From: Actinokineospora enzanensis DSM 44649
Lineage (GTDB): Bacteria; Actinomycetota; Actinomycetes; Mycobacteriales; Pseudonocardiaceae
Assembly (NCBI RefSeq): GCF_000374445.1
Contig: NZ_KB894428.1
Coordinates: 40,971-104,970 of the forward strand
Length of the DNA: 64,000 nucleotides
Direction: 5' to 3'
The notes under the pieces were generated by a model that searched no databases, was not told the origin of the DNA, and saw nothing but the letters and a program-made list of their open reading frames with translations. Shown piece after piece: positions 1-8,417 of the stretch. The stretch's first letter is position 1. Every line of letters begins with the position of its first letter. The position numbers were made by a program, and so were the translations under genes.

Positions 1-78
1 GGGATGCTTGACAGAGCCCGGGTTCGCGCCCATCCACAGGCAAGATCGCCAGCGAGCCTCGATTGTCGGTGGCTGCCA

Positions 79-245
79 CTAGTGGTGCGACCCAGAACGT
101 CGACCATGTCTCGACCCGCCCACGACGTGCCTGACGGCACCGCCGAAACGACCAAGTACATCCAGTACGAGGCCGTCCCGGCGGCACCGTCAGACACGCC
201 GTGGACCCGCCGATACACGGCCGACGTTCTGGGTCGCACCACTAG
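79..245 (-). repeat. 167-bp CTAG-bounded hairpin repeat, copy 1
   Basis: The element begins and ends with CTAG and has the terminal inverted repeat CTAGTGGTGCGACCCAGAAC. It is almost a full-length imperfect palindrome, with arms of about 75 bp and a short unpaired centre. It matches the copy at 6138-6304 in inverted orientation with only about three differences. It lies 26 bp downstream of the stop codon of the polymerase gene at 272-1924, in the sense orientation of that gene. Read on the minus strand, the transition-type differences between its arms become G:U pairs. It carries no credible protein. It could be a MITE-like element or a mobile RNA-stabilising/terminating hairpin; the choice between these is inference. 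Confidence 0.8.
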
Positions 246-271
246 AATGGATTCCGGGGACCGGAGGCGAG

Positions 272-1924
272 CTATTTGGCGTCCGCGTAGCACTCCACCG
301 CGTGGGCCTGGAGCGGGAACCGCACCGCCGTGTCCGGGAACACCAGCGAACTCGCCTCCTGGGCCGATTCCGTGATCTCGCGCATCACCGCCTCCGCGAG
401 TTCCCGGGGGCAGTGCACCAGCACCTCATCGTGTTGGAAGAACACGACATGCGCGTCCCCCGACACCCCGGCCAACCGCCGCCGCAGAGTGGCCAGTACG
501 GCCAGGGCCCAGTCGGCGGCGCTCGCCTGCACCACGAAGTTGCGGGTGAACCGGCCCCAGTCCCGCGCGGCCTGTCGACCGGCGCGGTCTGTCGCCTCGT
601 CGCCGGTCGCGGTGGTGCGTTCGCGCCAGGCGTCGGTCGGGGGTGGGCTGGTGCGGCCGAGGCGGGAGCGGACGACGCGGCCGTCCTCGCCCGCGCGGGC
701 GGCCTGTTCGACGTAGTCGACGGCGGTGGGAAAGCGTTTGCGGAGGACGGCGAGCAGTGGGCCCGCCTCGCCGCTGGTGCCGCCGTACATGGCGGAGAGC
801 ATGGCGATCTTGGCGCGGTCGCGGTCGCCAGCGAAGGCGTCGGCGGCGAGGCTGGTGTAGAGGTCGTCGGTCGCGGAGACCTCGGCGAAGCGTTCGTCGC
901 CGGACAGCGCGCCCAGGACCCGGGGTTCCAGCTGGGACGCGTCGGCCACCACCAGCGACCAGCCAGGATCGGCGCGCACGGCCGTGCGCAGGGCGCGCGG
1001 CAGTTGCAGCGCCGCACCCCCGCGCGTCGCCCAGCGGCCGGAGACCACGCCGCCGACCACGTACTCGGGGCGGAAACGGCCCGCGGTCACCCACGAGTCG
1101 AGCCAGCTCCAGCCGTGCGCGACCCACAGCCGGGCGAGTTCCTTGTACTCCAACAGCGGAGCCACCGCCGGGTGGTCCACCTCCTTGAGCACCCACGCGC
1201 GCGCCGACGAGATCTCGATGCCCTCACGGGCGAACGCGCGCACGATGCTCGCCGGGTGGTCGGGGTTGATGGTCTTGCCGCCGAACGCGGCGATGATCCG
1301 TTCGGCCAACACCGCCAGCTTGGCGGGGCGGTTGCCGGTCGCCGGGCGCGGGCCGAGCATCTCGGTGAGGAGTCCGATGTGGACATCCGCGCGCCAGGGC
1401 AGCCCGTGGTGGCTCATCTCCGCCGCCGCCAGCCCGCCCGCCGACTCCGCGGCCACCAACAGCCGCAGCCGGTCCGGATGGGCGACCGCGCCGATCCGGC
1501 GTTCCTGCTCCGCCAACACCGCGACCGCCGCCGACACCGGATCCACCCCGGACGGCGTCGTCCCCCGGTCGGCCTCGAACAACGCGGGCTGACCCGCCCG
1601 CGTCACCGGCGGCGGATCCGGCGGTTCCGGCAGCCCGCGCAGGCGCGCCCATGCGGCGGCGAGGTTGCGCGGCCTGCCCGGCCGCTCCTCGAACGCGAGC
1701 AGGATCCCCTCCGCGAGCGCCAGATCGTGGCAACGCCCCAGCCGCACACCGGCCTTGAGCAGCGTCGGGTACGCCTCGTCGAGCGCGGCCAGCACCCAGC
1801 GCGGCGACTCGCGCGCCTCCAGGTCGGCCATCCACGCGGCGAGATCGGGCACGTCGACCGGGGCCGCGCCCGGTACCTGGACGCGCCCCGCTCCCTCCAC
1901 CCCCGGCACCACCACGACCCGCAC
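272..1924 (-). CDS. Bifunctional 3'-5' exonuclease/DNA polymerase-like protein (Pol I family A)
   Basis: This is a DNA polymerase I-type protein of about 550 residues without the 5' nuclease domain, a form common in Actinobacteria and typically annotated as bifunctional 3'-5' exonuclease/DNA polymerase. The polymerase motifs are visible: motif A with DASQLEPR near residue 328, motif B with KIAMLSAMYGG near 372-382, and motif C with QHDE near 497-500. The N-terminal 180 residues resemble a degenerate exonuclease fold; I cannot point to an intact set of exonuclease carboxylates. The GTG at 1924 gives MRVVVVPG and the usual family length; upstream in-frame codons have no ribosome-binding site. 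It is transcribed divergently from the acyl-CoA ligase, and its 3' end is followed by hairpin repeat copy 1. It probably acts in repair or gap filling rather than bulk replication. Confidence 0.85.
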   Translation of the reverse strand: MRVVVVPGVEGAGRVQVPGAAPVDVPDLAAWMADLEARESPRWVLAALDEAYPTLLKAGVRLGRCHDLALAEGILLAFEERPGRPRNLAAAWARLRGLPEPPDPPPVTRAGQPALFEADRGTTPSGVDPVSAAVAVLAEQERRIGAVAHPDRLRLLVAAESAGGLAAAEMSHHGLPWRADVHIGLLTEMLGPRPATGNRPAKLAVLAERIIAAFGGKTINPDHPASIVRAFAREGIEISSARAWVLKEVDHPAVAPLLEYKELARLWVAHGWSWLDSWVTAGRFRPEYVVGGVVSGRWATRGGAALQLPRALRTAVRADPGWSLVVADASQLEPRVLGALSGDERFAEVSATDDLYTSLAADAFAGDRDRAKIAMLSAMYGGTSGEAGPLLAVLRKRFPTAVDYVEQAARAGEDGRVVRSRLGRTSPPPTDAWRERTTATGDEATDRAGRQAARDWGRFTRNFVVQASAADWALAVLATLRRRLAGVSGDAHVVFFQHDEVLVHCPRELAEAVMREITESAQEASSLVFPDTAVRFPLQAHAVECYADAK

Positions 1925-1953
1925 GACGGCATTCTGCGGCAGACCACCGACAG

Positions 1954-1988
1954 TTGACTCGCCGGTAACCCTGCGGCAGGGTGTTACC
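1954..1988 (+). promoter_or_regulatory. Candidate promoter with overlapping palindromic operator
   Basis: TTGACT at 1954-1959 is followed 17 bp later by CAGGGT at 1977-1982, a plausible -35/-10 pair for the acyl-CoA ligase. The same stretch holds an imperfect palindrome at 1964-1988 whose arms are GGTAAC-CCTG and CAGGG-GTTACC. A further GTAAC follows at about 1993. A palindrome across the core promoter between divergent genes suggests a repressor site, perhaps of TetR type. The regulator is not identified. Confidence 0.4.
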
Positions 1989-2015
1989 ACGAGTAACCCC
2001 TCCAGGGAGGTGGCG

Positions 2016-3623
2016 TTGTCCCGGATCCGTGCCCTCGCTACCGGTGCCGCCACCGCGGTGCGCGGCATCGACGTCCTGCGCCGGGCGGGCCTCGTGCCGC
2101 TGACCCGACCCGACCACGTGCTCCGCTCGATGATCGCCGTCCGCCGCCTCGGGCCGATCGCGGGCGCGGCTGCCGCTGCCCGGGACCGGCACGCCGTCGC
2201 GCTGGTCGACGATCTCGGCGCGCTCACCTTCGACGAGCTCGATCGCCGGTCCAACGCGCTCGCTCGGGCGTTCGCCGAGCGTGGGGTCACCGATCGGTCG
2301 GTTGTCGCGTTGCTCGCTCGTGATCATCGTGGCGCGGTGGAGACGATGCTCGCCACGAGCAAGGTGGGGGCGCGGTTGTTGCTGATGAACACCGGGTTCG
2401 CGCAGCCGCAGCTTGTCGATGTGGCGCGCCGTGAGGGGGTCACGGTGTTCGTGCACGATCAGGAGTTCGGGCCGCTGGCCGACGCGTTGCCCGCGGACCT
2501 GCCGAGTTTCATTGCGTGGACTGATGGGGCGTGTGGGAAGACCACGTTGGAGGAGCTTATCGCGGGTACTGATGGTGGGCCGGTGCCGATGCCGCGTGAG
2601 CCTGGTGGCGTGGTGTTGTTGACCAGTGGTACCACCGGTACGCCGAAGGGGGCGCCTCGGCAGGTGCGGTCGCCGTTGGCCGCCGCGCAGTTCCTTGACC
2701 GGATTCCCTTGCATGCCGGGGAGGCGACGATGATCGCGGCGCCGTTGTTTCACGCTACCGGGTTTTCGCAGTTCGTGATCACGTTGGCACTGGGGTCGAC
2801 GGTGGTGGTGCGGCGGAGGTTTGATCCCGAGGGGACGTTGCGGGCCGTTCAGGACAATCGGGTCACCGCGTTGGTGCTGGTGCCGACGATGTTGCGGCGG
2901 ATCGTCGATCTTGGGGCCGAGGTGCTGGGACGTTACGAGACCTCGTCGCTTCGGGTGATTTTCACGGCCGGGTCCGCGTTGTCTCCCGAGTTGGGGGATC
3001 GGGCCGGTCGGGTGTTCGGGGATGTGATCCACAATTTGTATGGGTCTACTGAGGTCTCGGTGGTCTCGGTGGCCACTCCGGAGGATTGGCGGGCCGCGCC
3101 GGGGACGGTCGGGCGGGCGCCGGTGGGGTGCCGGGTTGCGATCTATGACGATGATGGGTCGGTTGCCGCTCCGGGGGTGCGGGGGCGGATTTTCGCGGGT
3201 AGTGGGTTGGCATTCGGGGGGTATACGGATGGGCGGCATAAGGAGGTTGTCGACGGGTTGCTGTGCACGGGGGATGTGGGGCATTTTGATGCCGAGGGGC
3301 GGTTGTTTGTCGACGGGCGGGATGATGACATGATCGTCTCGGGTGGGGAGAATGTGTTCCCGGGGGAGGTTGAGAATCTGCTCGTTGCTTATCCCGGGGT
3401 GGTCGAGGCTGCCGTGGTGGGGGTGTCGGATGTGGAGTTCGGGCAGAGGTTGCGAGCGTTTGTGGTGGTGGAGGGGGGTGGGGTCACCGCTGATGAGTTG
3501 CGGGGGTATGTGAAGGATCATTTGGCACGGTTCAAGGTGCCGCGGGATGTGGTGTTCTTGGATGAGTTGCCGCGTAATGCCACCGGGAAGGTGTTGCGGG
3601 GGCGGCTTGCCGAGCTTGAGTGA
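2016..3623 (+). CDS. AMP-dependent acyl-CoA ligase (FadD-like)
   Basis: An adenylate-forming enzyme of about 535 residues that would activate a fatty or aromatic acid to the acyl-AMP and then the CoA thioester. The P-loop-like motif LLTSGTTGTPKG lies near residues 201-212, NLYGSTE (A5) near 340, the GD motif LLCTGDVG near 418, and the C-terminal lysine motif NATGKVLRG near 523. The TTG at 2016 is preferred because GGGAGG ends 5 nt upstream; a GTG at 2010 lies inside that ribosome-binding site. The substrate cannot be told from the sequence. The gene is followed 24 nt later by the ECF sigma factor, so the two may share regulation. Confidence 0.85.
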   Translation: MSRIRALATGAATAVRGIDVLRRAGLVPLTRPDHVLRSMIAVRRLGPIAGAAAAARDRHAVALVDDLGALTFDELDRRSNALARAFAERGVTDRSVVALLARDHRGAVETMLATSKVGARLLLMNTGFAQPQLVDVARREGVTVFVHDQEFGPLADALPADLPSFIAWTDGACGKTTLEELIAGTDGGPVPMPREPGGVVLLTSGTTGTPKGAPRQVRSPLAAAQFLDRIPLHAGEATMIAAPLFHATGFSQFVITLALGSTVVVRRRFDPEGTLRAVQDNRVTALVLVPTMLRRIVDLGAEVLGRYETSSLRVIFTAGSALSPELGDRAGRVFGDVIHNLYGSTEVSVVSVATPEDWRAAPGTVGRAPVGCRVAIYDDDGSVAAPGVRGRIFAGSGLAFGGYTDGRHKEVVDGLLCTGDVGHFDAEGRLFVDGRDDDMIVSGGENVFPGEVENLLVAYPGVVEAAVVGVSDVEFGQRLRAFVVVEGGGVTADELRGYVKDHLARFKVPRDVVFLDELPRNATGKVLRGRLAELE

Positions 3624-3634
3624 AGGTCGGCGGG

Positions 3635-3640
3635 TATCGT
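3635..3640 (+). promoter_or_regulatory. -10 element for a leaderless sigma-factor mRNA
   Basis: TATCGT ends exactly 7 nt before the GTG start at 3648 and there is no ribosome-binding site between them. This is the usual geometry of leaderless actinobacterial transcripts. No convincing -35 was seen. Confidence 0.4.
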
Positions 3641-3647
3641 TTCGGGG

Positions 3648-4562
3648 GTGACGACGGGTGCGCGCTCGGGGGATTCCGGTGAGTTCGGCGTGCTTGTCGA
3701 GCCGTTTCGGGGGGAGTTGCTCGCGCACTGCTATCGGATGCTCGGGTCGCGGCACGACGCCGAGGATGTGTTGCAGGAGACCCTGGTGCGGGCGTGGCGG
3801 GGTTTCGACGGGTTCGAGGGGAACCTGCGGGCCTGGTTGTACAAGATCGCCACCAATCGGTGTCTGACCTTGCTGGGGCAGCGGGCGCGGCGCGAGCTGC
3901 CGACCGGGATCGGCGGTGACGCGGTGGATCCGGTGTGGTTGGAGCCGTTTCCCGATGGCCCGGAAAGCCGTTATGCGGCAAGGGAATCCGTGGAGTTGGC
4001 GTTCATCGCGGCGTTGCAGTACATCCCTGCGCGGCAACGGGCCGTGTTGGTGTTGCGGGAGGTGCTGGGGTTCTCCGCCGGTGAGGTTGCCGGGTTGTTG
4101 GACACGACGGTTGCGGCGGTGAACAGTGCGCTTCAACGCGCTCGCAGGATTGTCGACACCCGGTTGCCGGATCGTGTGCCTGCCGTGGGGGATGAGGAGT
4201 TGCGCAGGCTGGCGGCCCGGTATGCGAGTGCATGGGAGGCGGGGGATGTCGATGCGATCGTGGGGTTGTTGACCGAGGATGCCCGCTACTGCATGCCGCC
4301 GTTGCCCGAGTGGTATTCCGGGCATGCCGACATTCGGGCGTTCCTGCTCGCCAAGCCGCTCCGGTACCGGTGGCGGATGGTGCCCACCCGCGCGAACGGT
4401 CAGCTCGCGTTCGGCACCTACCTGTGGGACGGGGTCGCGTTCGTCCCGGCCGGGCTCGACTTGCTCACCGTCCGCGAGGGGCTGGTGGCCGAGGTGGTGT
4501 CGTTCCTGACCGCCGACTTCCCGTCGTTCGGGTTGCCGGGGAATCTTCCCGCCGAGCGATGA
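3648..4562 (+). CDS. ECF RNA polymerase sigma factor with C-terminal SnoaL-like domain (SigX5/SigG type)
   Basis: A 304-residue extracytoplasmic-function sigma factor. Region 2 covers about residues 20-85 ([20 protein letters not shown], then [10 protein letters not shown]). Region 4 is near 130-180 ([20 protein letters not shown], then [10 protein letters not shown]). The last 110 residues form a SnoaL/NTF2-like extension with [10 protein letters not shown], typical of the sigma group that uses this domain for internal control instead of a membrane anti-sigma factor. It is probably leaderless from GTG 3648. It is followed by an SDR protein and a hydrolase, a common arrangement in which the sigma factor controls adjacent enzymes; that link is inference. 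Confidence 0.9.
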   Translation: MTTGARSGDSGEFGVLVEPFRGELLAHCYRMLGSRHDAEDVLQETLVRAWRGFDGFEGNLRAWLYKIATNRCLTLLGQRARRELPTGIGGDAVDPVWLEPFPDGPESRYAARESVELAFIAALQYIPARQRAVLVLREVLGFSAGEVAGLLDTTVAAVNSALQRARRIVDTRLPDRVPAVGDEELRRLAARYASAWEAGDVDAIVGLLTEDARYCMPPLPEWYSGHADIRAFLLAKPLRYRWRMVPTRANGQLAFGTYLWDGVAFVPAGLDLLTVREGLVAEVVSFLTADFPSFGLPGNLPAER

Positions 4563-4612
4563 GTCCGACGACCGGCCCGGGTTGTAGGGGCAGTCGAACG
4601 CTCGGAGGAATG

Positions 4613-5359
4613 ATGTTGTTGCAGGGCAAGACCGCGATCATCTACGGCGGTGGGGGCTCGGTCGGTGGGGCCATCGCCCGCGCCTACGTCCGGGAGGGTG
4701 CCCGGGTGCACCTGGTCGGGCGCACGTTGGCGACGTTGGCGAAGACGGCCGACGGCATTCCGGGGGCGGTCGAGGTGGCCGTGGTGGACGCGTCGGACGA
4801 GCGGGCCGTGACCGGGCACGCGGACGCCGTGGCCGCGAAAGGCGGGATCGACGTGTCGGTCAACGTCATCTCCGACAGTGATGTGCAAGGGGTTCCGATC
4901 CTGGACATGTCCGTCGAGGACTATCTCAGTCCGGTGATCACCGCGGTCCGGTCCAAGTTCATCACCTCCCGCGCCGCCGCCCGGCACATGGTCCGGCGCG
5001 GCTCCGGGGTGATCATCGCGTTCGGTGGCAGTGCCGATCGGCATGGTGCGCTGCGGAATTACCACCTCGGTGGTCTGCAGACCGCGTTCGACGCGGTCGA
5101 GTCGTTGCGCAGGCAGCTGGCGACCGAGTTGTCGCGGCACGGGGTTCGGGTGATCACCTTGCGGACCAGTGGTGTGCCCGAGGTGATCCCGGACGGGCCC
5201 CGGGCGGCGATCGAGCGGGACATCGCGGATTCCACCCTCACGGGCTCCCCGGCGACGCTGGCGGATGTGGGTGACGTGGCGGTGTTCGCCGCCTCGGACC
5301 GGGCGCGGACGCTGACCGGCGCGGCGATCAACATGAGCTGTGGGGCGGTGCTGGACTGA
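4613..5359 (+). CDS. SDR-family protein lacking the canonical YxxxK active site
   Basis: A Rossmann-fold protein of 248 residues. The nucleotide-binding loop GGGGSVGGAIA lies near residues 11-21. Where classical short-chain dehydrogenases have NNAG this protein has NVISDSD, and at the catalytic position it has YHLGG, so the usual lysine four residues after the tyrosine is absent. It may bind NAD(P)(H) without classical SDR catalysis, or be an atypical reductase. GGAGGA precedes two consecutive ATG codons (4610 and 4613), and either could be the start. Its stop codon overlaps the next start as TGATG, so the two genes are translationally coupled. Confidence 0.8.
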   Translation: MLLQGKTAIIYGGGGSVGGAIARAYVREGARVHLVGRTLATLAKTADGIPGAVEVAVVDASDERAVTGHADAVAAKGGIDVSVNVISDSDVQGVPILDMSVEDYLSPVITAVRSKFITSRAAARHMVRRGSGVIIAFGGSADRHGALRNYHLGGLQTAFDAVESLRRQLATELSRHGVRVITLRTSGVPEVIPDGPRAAIERDIADSTLTGSPATLADVGDVAVFAASDRARTLTGAAINMSCGAVLD

Positions 5360-6141
5360 TGGAGGTTCGTTCCGCCGACGGCACGACGATCGCCTTCGAC
5401 CGGGTCGGGTCCGGGCCGCCGGTGGTGTTCGTCTCGGGGGCCGTGCAGTACCGGGCGATCGACCCGGTGGGGGCCGAGCTGGCCGGGCGGCTCGCCGATC
5501 GGTTCACGGTGATCACCTACGACCGGCGCGGCAGGGGGGAGAGCGGCGACGACGGGCCGTACGCGGTGGAGCGGGAGGTCGAGGACCTTGCCGCGTTGCT
5601 CGCGTCGACCGGTCCGGCGCGCGTGTTCGGTGAGTCGTCCGGTGCGGTGTTGGCGCTGGAGGCCGCCGCGCGTGGGCTGCCCATCACCGCCCTGGTCGGC
5701 TACGAACCGCCGTTTGTCGTGAGTGGACAGGCGTTGCCGGATGACTTCGCCGCACGGTTCGACGCGTTGATCGCCGACGATCGCCGTGCCGACGCGTTTC
5801 GGTTGTTCATGATCGAGGCTGCCGGGTTGCCACCGGAGGCGGCCGACGGGATCGCCGATGATCCGATGTGGCCGCTGCTGCGTCCGGTCACACACACCAT
5901 CGCCTACGACCGAGAGATCATGGGGGACACGCAACGCGGGGACGTGGCGGCGTTGTCCAGGTTTGCGGGGATCACCGTGCCCACGTTGGTGTTGGACGGC
6001 GGTGACAGTCCGGCCGACCAGCGCGAGGTGACTCAGGCGCTCATGGAAGTCCTGCCGAACGCGCGTGGTCGCACTGTGCCGGGGCAGAACCACCGGTTCA
6101 CCGCAGACCTTGCCCCGGTCCTGGCCGAGTTCCTCGGCTAG
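5359..6141 (+). CDS. Alpha/beta-fold hydrolase
   Basis: A 260-residue alpha/beta hydrolase. The nucleophile elbow GESSGA lies near residue 92, an acidic-loop DGGDSP near 213, and a catalytic-type histidine in NHRFTADL near 243. The oxyanion/N-terminal segment FVSGAVQYRA is present. The substrate is unknown. The start ATG overlaps the SDR stop (TGATG). The TAG stop at 6139-6141 is part of the CTAG end of hairpin repeat copy 2, so the element now supplies the 3' end of the gene. Confidence 0.85.
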   Translation: MEVRSADGTTIAFDRVGSGPPVVFVSGAVQYRAIDPVGAELAGRLADRFTVITYDRRGRGESGDDGPYAVEREVEDLAALLASTGPARVFGESSGAVLALEAAARGLPITALVGYEPPFVVSGQALPDDFAARFDALIADDRRADAFRLFMIEAAGLPPEAADGIADDPMWPLLRPVTHTIAYDREIMGDTQRGDVAALSRFAGITVPTLVLDGGDSPADQREVTQALMEVLPNARGRTVPGQNHRFTADLAPVLAEFLG

Positions 6142-6304
6142 TGGTGCGACTCAGAACGTCGGCCGTGTATCGGCGGGTCCACGGCGTGGCTGGCGGTGCC
6201 GCCGGGACGGCCTCGTACTGGATGTACTTGGTCGTTTCGGCGGTGCCGTCAGGCACGTCGTGGGCGGGTCGAGACATGGTCGACGTTCTGGGTCGCACCA
6301 CTAG
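6138..6304 (+). repeat. 167-bp CTAG-bounded hairpin repeat, copy 2
   Basis: Same length and termini as copy 1 (79-245), in inverted orientation and about 98 percent identical by eye. Position-by-position folding gives a stem of about 75 positions. About 59 are Watson-Crick pairs, 12 are transition differences that are all G:T (G:U) on the plus strand, and 4 are transversion mismatches. The plus strand is the sense strand of the upstream hydrolase gene, whose stop codon lies in the first CTAG. The polarised differences suggest the structure matters as RNA. Confidence 0.85.
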
Positions 6305-6478
6305 CCCGTTCGAGCGTCGCCGTGGCGTGGGTCGTGGCCCATGTGACGGCGACGCCCCTCAAACGGGCGCTCTGCTTCCCCCAACCCGGTACGACCCGCG
6401 CCACCCTTGAGCGATTACCAGGCACGATGCCTGTGTGCCACCACGAGGTTGCACTCCGTGATCACGGTCGGAGCAGGC

Positions 6479-7243
6479 ATGAAGCACATCCGCGTACTGC
6501 TACTTGTCCTGGCCTCTCTCTTCGCACTCGCCCAACCCGCAACGGCGGATCCCGCTGTCGTCGGCGGATCCAGAGCGCCGCAGGGTGCATACCCGTGGCT
6601 GGCCCGGCTGTCCATGGGATGCGGCGGTTCACTGATCACGCCGCAGGTGGTGCTGACAGCGGGCCACTGTGTGTCCGCGAGCGGTCCCGAGACCCGCATC
6701 GTGGCCACGTTCGGCGTGGTCGACCTGGAGAGCTCCGCCGCCGTCAAAGTCACCTCCACCAGCGTCTACCGCCCCTCGGAGTACACCTCGCCCGCGCACG
6801 GCTACGACTGGGCGCTGATCAGGCTGGCCCGCCCGGTCACCCTCCCGACCCTGTCCCTGCAACCCGCCGTGGTCACCGCCGGACCGTTCCGCGTCATGGG
6901 CTGGGGCGCGGCCGTGGAAGGCGGACCGCAGCAGCGGTACCTCCTGCACGCGCAGGTCCCGTACGTCGACGACGCCACCTGCGGCCCCCTCTACACCCGC
7001 TACGGCTACCCGTTCATCCCCTCCGCCATGCTCTGCGCAGGCAAGGTCGCCGACGGCGGCGTGGACACCTGTCAGGGCGACTCGGGTGGGCCGATGGTCG
7101 CTCCGGACGGCAACGGCATCCCCCGGCAGGTCGGCATCGTCAGCTGGGGCGTCGGCTGCGCGCGGCCCGGCTTCCCCGGTATCTACACGGAGGTCGCCGC
7201 CTACGTGCCAGCCATCCAGGCGGCGGTCGCGCACCTGTCCTGA
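6479..7243 (+). CDS. Secreted trypsin-like serine protease (S1)
   Basis: A 254-residue secreted chymotrypsin-fold protease close to Streptomyces griseus-type trypsin. A signal peptide spans residues 1 to about 23 ([20 protein letters not shown]), and a very short propeptide ends before VVGG at residue 27, the mature N-terminus. The catalytic triad is H63 (TAGHC), D110 (YDWALI) and S202 (GDSGGP). D196, six residues before the serine, sits in the S1 pocket and predicts cleavage after Arg/Lys. Cysteine pairs are conserved. The ATG at 6479 is chosen because it starts the signal peptide and has GGAGC upstream. It stands alone transcriptionally. Confidence 0.95.
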   Translation: MKHIRVLLLVLASLFALAQPATADPAVVGGSRAPQGAYPWLARLSMGCGGSLITPQVVLTAGHCVSASGPETRIVATFGVVDLESSAAVKVTSTSVYRPSEYTSPAHGYDWALIRLARPVTLPTLSLQPAVVTAGPFRVMGWGAAVEGGPQQRYLLHAQVPYVDDATCGPLYTRYGYPFIPSAMLCAGKVADGGVDTCQGDSGGPMVAPDGNGIPRQVGIVSWGVGCARPGFPGIYTEVAAYVPAIQAAVAHLS

Positions 7244-7466
7244 CGGCGACGTGGACGTGAAACCCTTGTGACGCCCGGTTCGTCCGGATCCCGCACCCCC
7301 GGCACCGACCAGCCGCAACACCCCGGGGGCCGGGACCGGCCCGGCAAGAAAGCGACATCGAGGACATCTCGCCCCCCGAGGAATGTTTGGCGTGCGGTCC
7401 GCCGCCTGGTTTGCTTACCGCCGGGGTGCCCGGGGCCGGGCATCAGCGTCCAGTGGAGGCAGCAGA

Positions 7467-8414
7467 ATGACCGCGACCGTCGACAGTGCCGAACGGGACG
7501 GGCACGGGGTCAAACCCATGTTCGGCGCGCAACGGGCCAACTGGCCGCAGTTCGGCACCTACCTGTTCATCCTCATCCCGTTCGCCGCGCTGCTCGCGGC
7601 CGCCCCGCTGGCCTGGGGGTGGGGCCTGCTCGGCTGGGTCGACATCGCGCTCGCCGTCGTCTTCTACACGCTCACCTGCCTGGGCGTGACCGTCGGCTAC
7701 CACCGCTACTTCACCCACGGCGCGTTCAAGGCCAACCGGGCCGTCCGGGTGGGACTGGCCATCGTCGGCAGCATGGCGCTGCAGGGCCCGATCCTGCACT
7801 GGGTCGCCGACCACCGCCGCCACCACGCGTTCGCCGACCGTGAGGGCGACCCGCACTCGCCGTGGGCGTTCGGCACCTCCCCGGTCGCCCTGGCGCGCGG
7901 CTTCTGGCACGCGCACATGGGCTGGGTGTTCGACCGCAAGCTCACCAACGCCGAACGGTTCGCGCCGGACATGCTCGCCGACGCCGACATCCGCCGCGTC
8001 GACCGGCAGTTCGGGCTGTGGACGGCGGTCACCCTGCTGGCCCCCGCGCTGCTCGGCGGCCTGATCACCTGGTCCTGGTTGGGCGTGGTCACCGCGTTCT
8101 TCTGGGCCGGGCTGGTGCGGGTGTCCTTCCTGCACCACGTGACCTGGTCGGTGAACTCGATCTGCCACATGATCGGCGAGCGTCCGTTCCGCTCCCGCGA
8201 CAAGGCCACCAACTTCTGGCCGCTCGCCCTCCTGTCCATGGGCGAGGCCTGGCACAACCTGCACCACGCCGACCCCACCTCCGCCCGGCACGGGGTGCGG
8301 CGCGGCCAGATCGACGTCTCCGCGCGGGTCATCTGGCTGTTCGAGAAGCTGGGCTGGGTCAGCGAGGTGCGCTGGCCGACCCCGCAACGACTGGCGAAGC
8401 TGGCGGTGAAGTGA
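7467..8414 (+). CDS. Membrane fatty acid (acyl-CoA) desaturase
   Basis: A 315-residue integral-membrane di-iron desaturase of the delta-9 acyl-CoA type. The three histidine boxes are present: HRYFTH near residues 78-83, HRRHH near 115-119 and HNLHH near 264-268. Hydrophobic segments flank them (residues 30-70 and about 190-215). It would introduce a double bond into stearoyl/palmitoyl chains, using electrons from a partner reductase. The ATG at 7467 follows GGAGG. The next gene, a flavin-binding PPOX-like protein, begins 3 nt after the stop, so the two are co-transcribed, but nothing shows it is the electron donor. Confidence 0.92.
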   Translation: MTATVDSAERDGHGVKPMFGAQRANWPQFGTYLFILIPFAALLAAAPLAWGWGLLGWVDIALAVVFYTLTCLGVTVGYHRYFTHGAFKANRAVRVGLAIVGSMALQGPILHWVADHRRHHAFADREGDPHSPWAFGTSPVALARGFWHAHMGWVFDRKLTNAERFAPDMLADADIRRVDRQFGLWTAVTLLAPALLGGLITWSWLGVVTAFFWAGLVRVSFLHHVTWSVNSICHMIGERPFRSRDKATNFWPLALLSMGEAWHNLHHADPTSARHGVRRGQIDVSARVIWLFEKLGWVSEVRWPTPQRLAKLAVK

Positions 8415-8417
8415 CCG

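Noticed and set aside
1925-2290. Longer N-terminus for the DNA polymerase-like protein
   Set aside because: The extra 122 residues are antisense to the ligase gene and cross its promoter; the family length fits GTG 1924.
1224-4325. 1033-residue minus-strand protein across the ligase and sigma factor
   Set aside because: Pro/Arg-rich antisense frame without motifs, covering three genes with clear domains on the other strand or frame.
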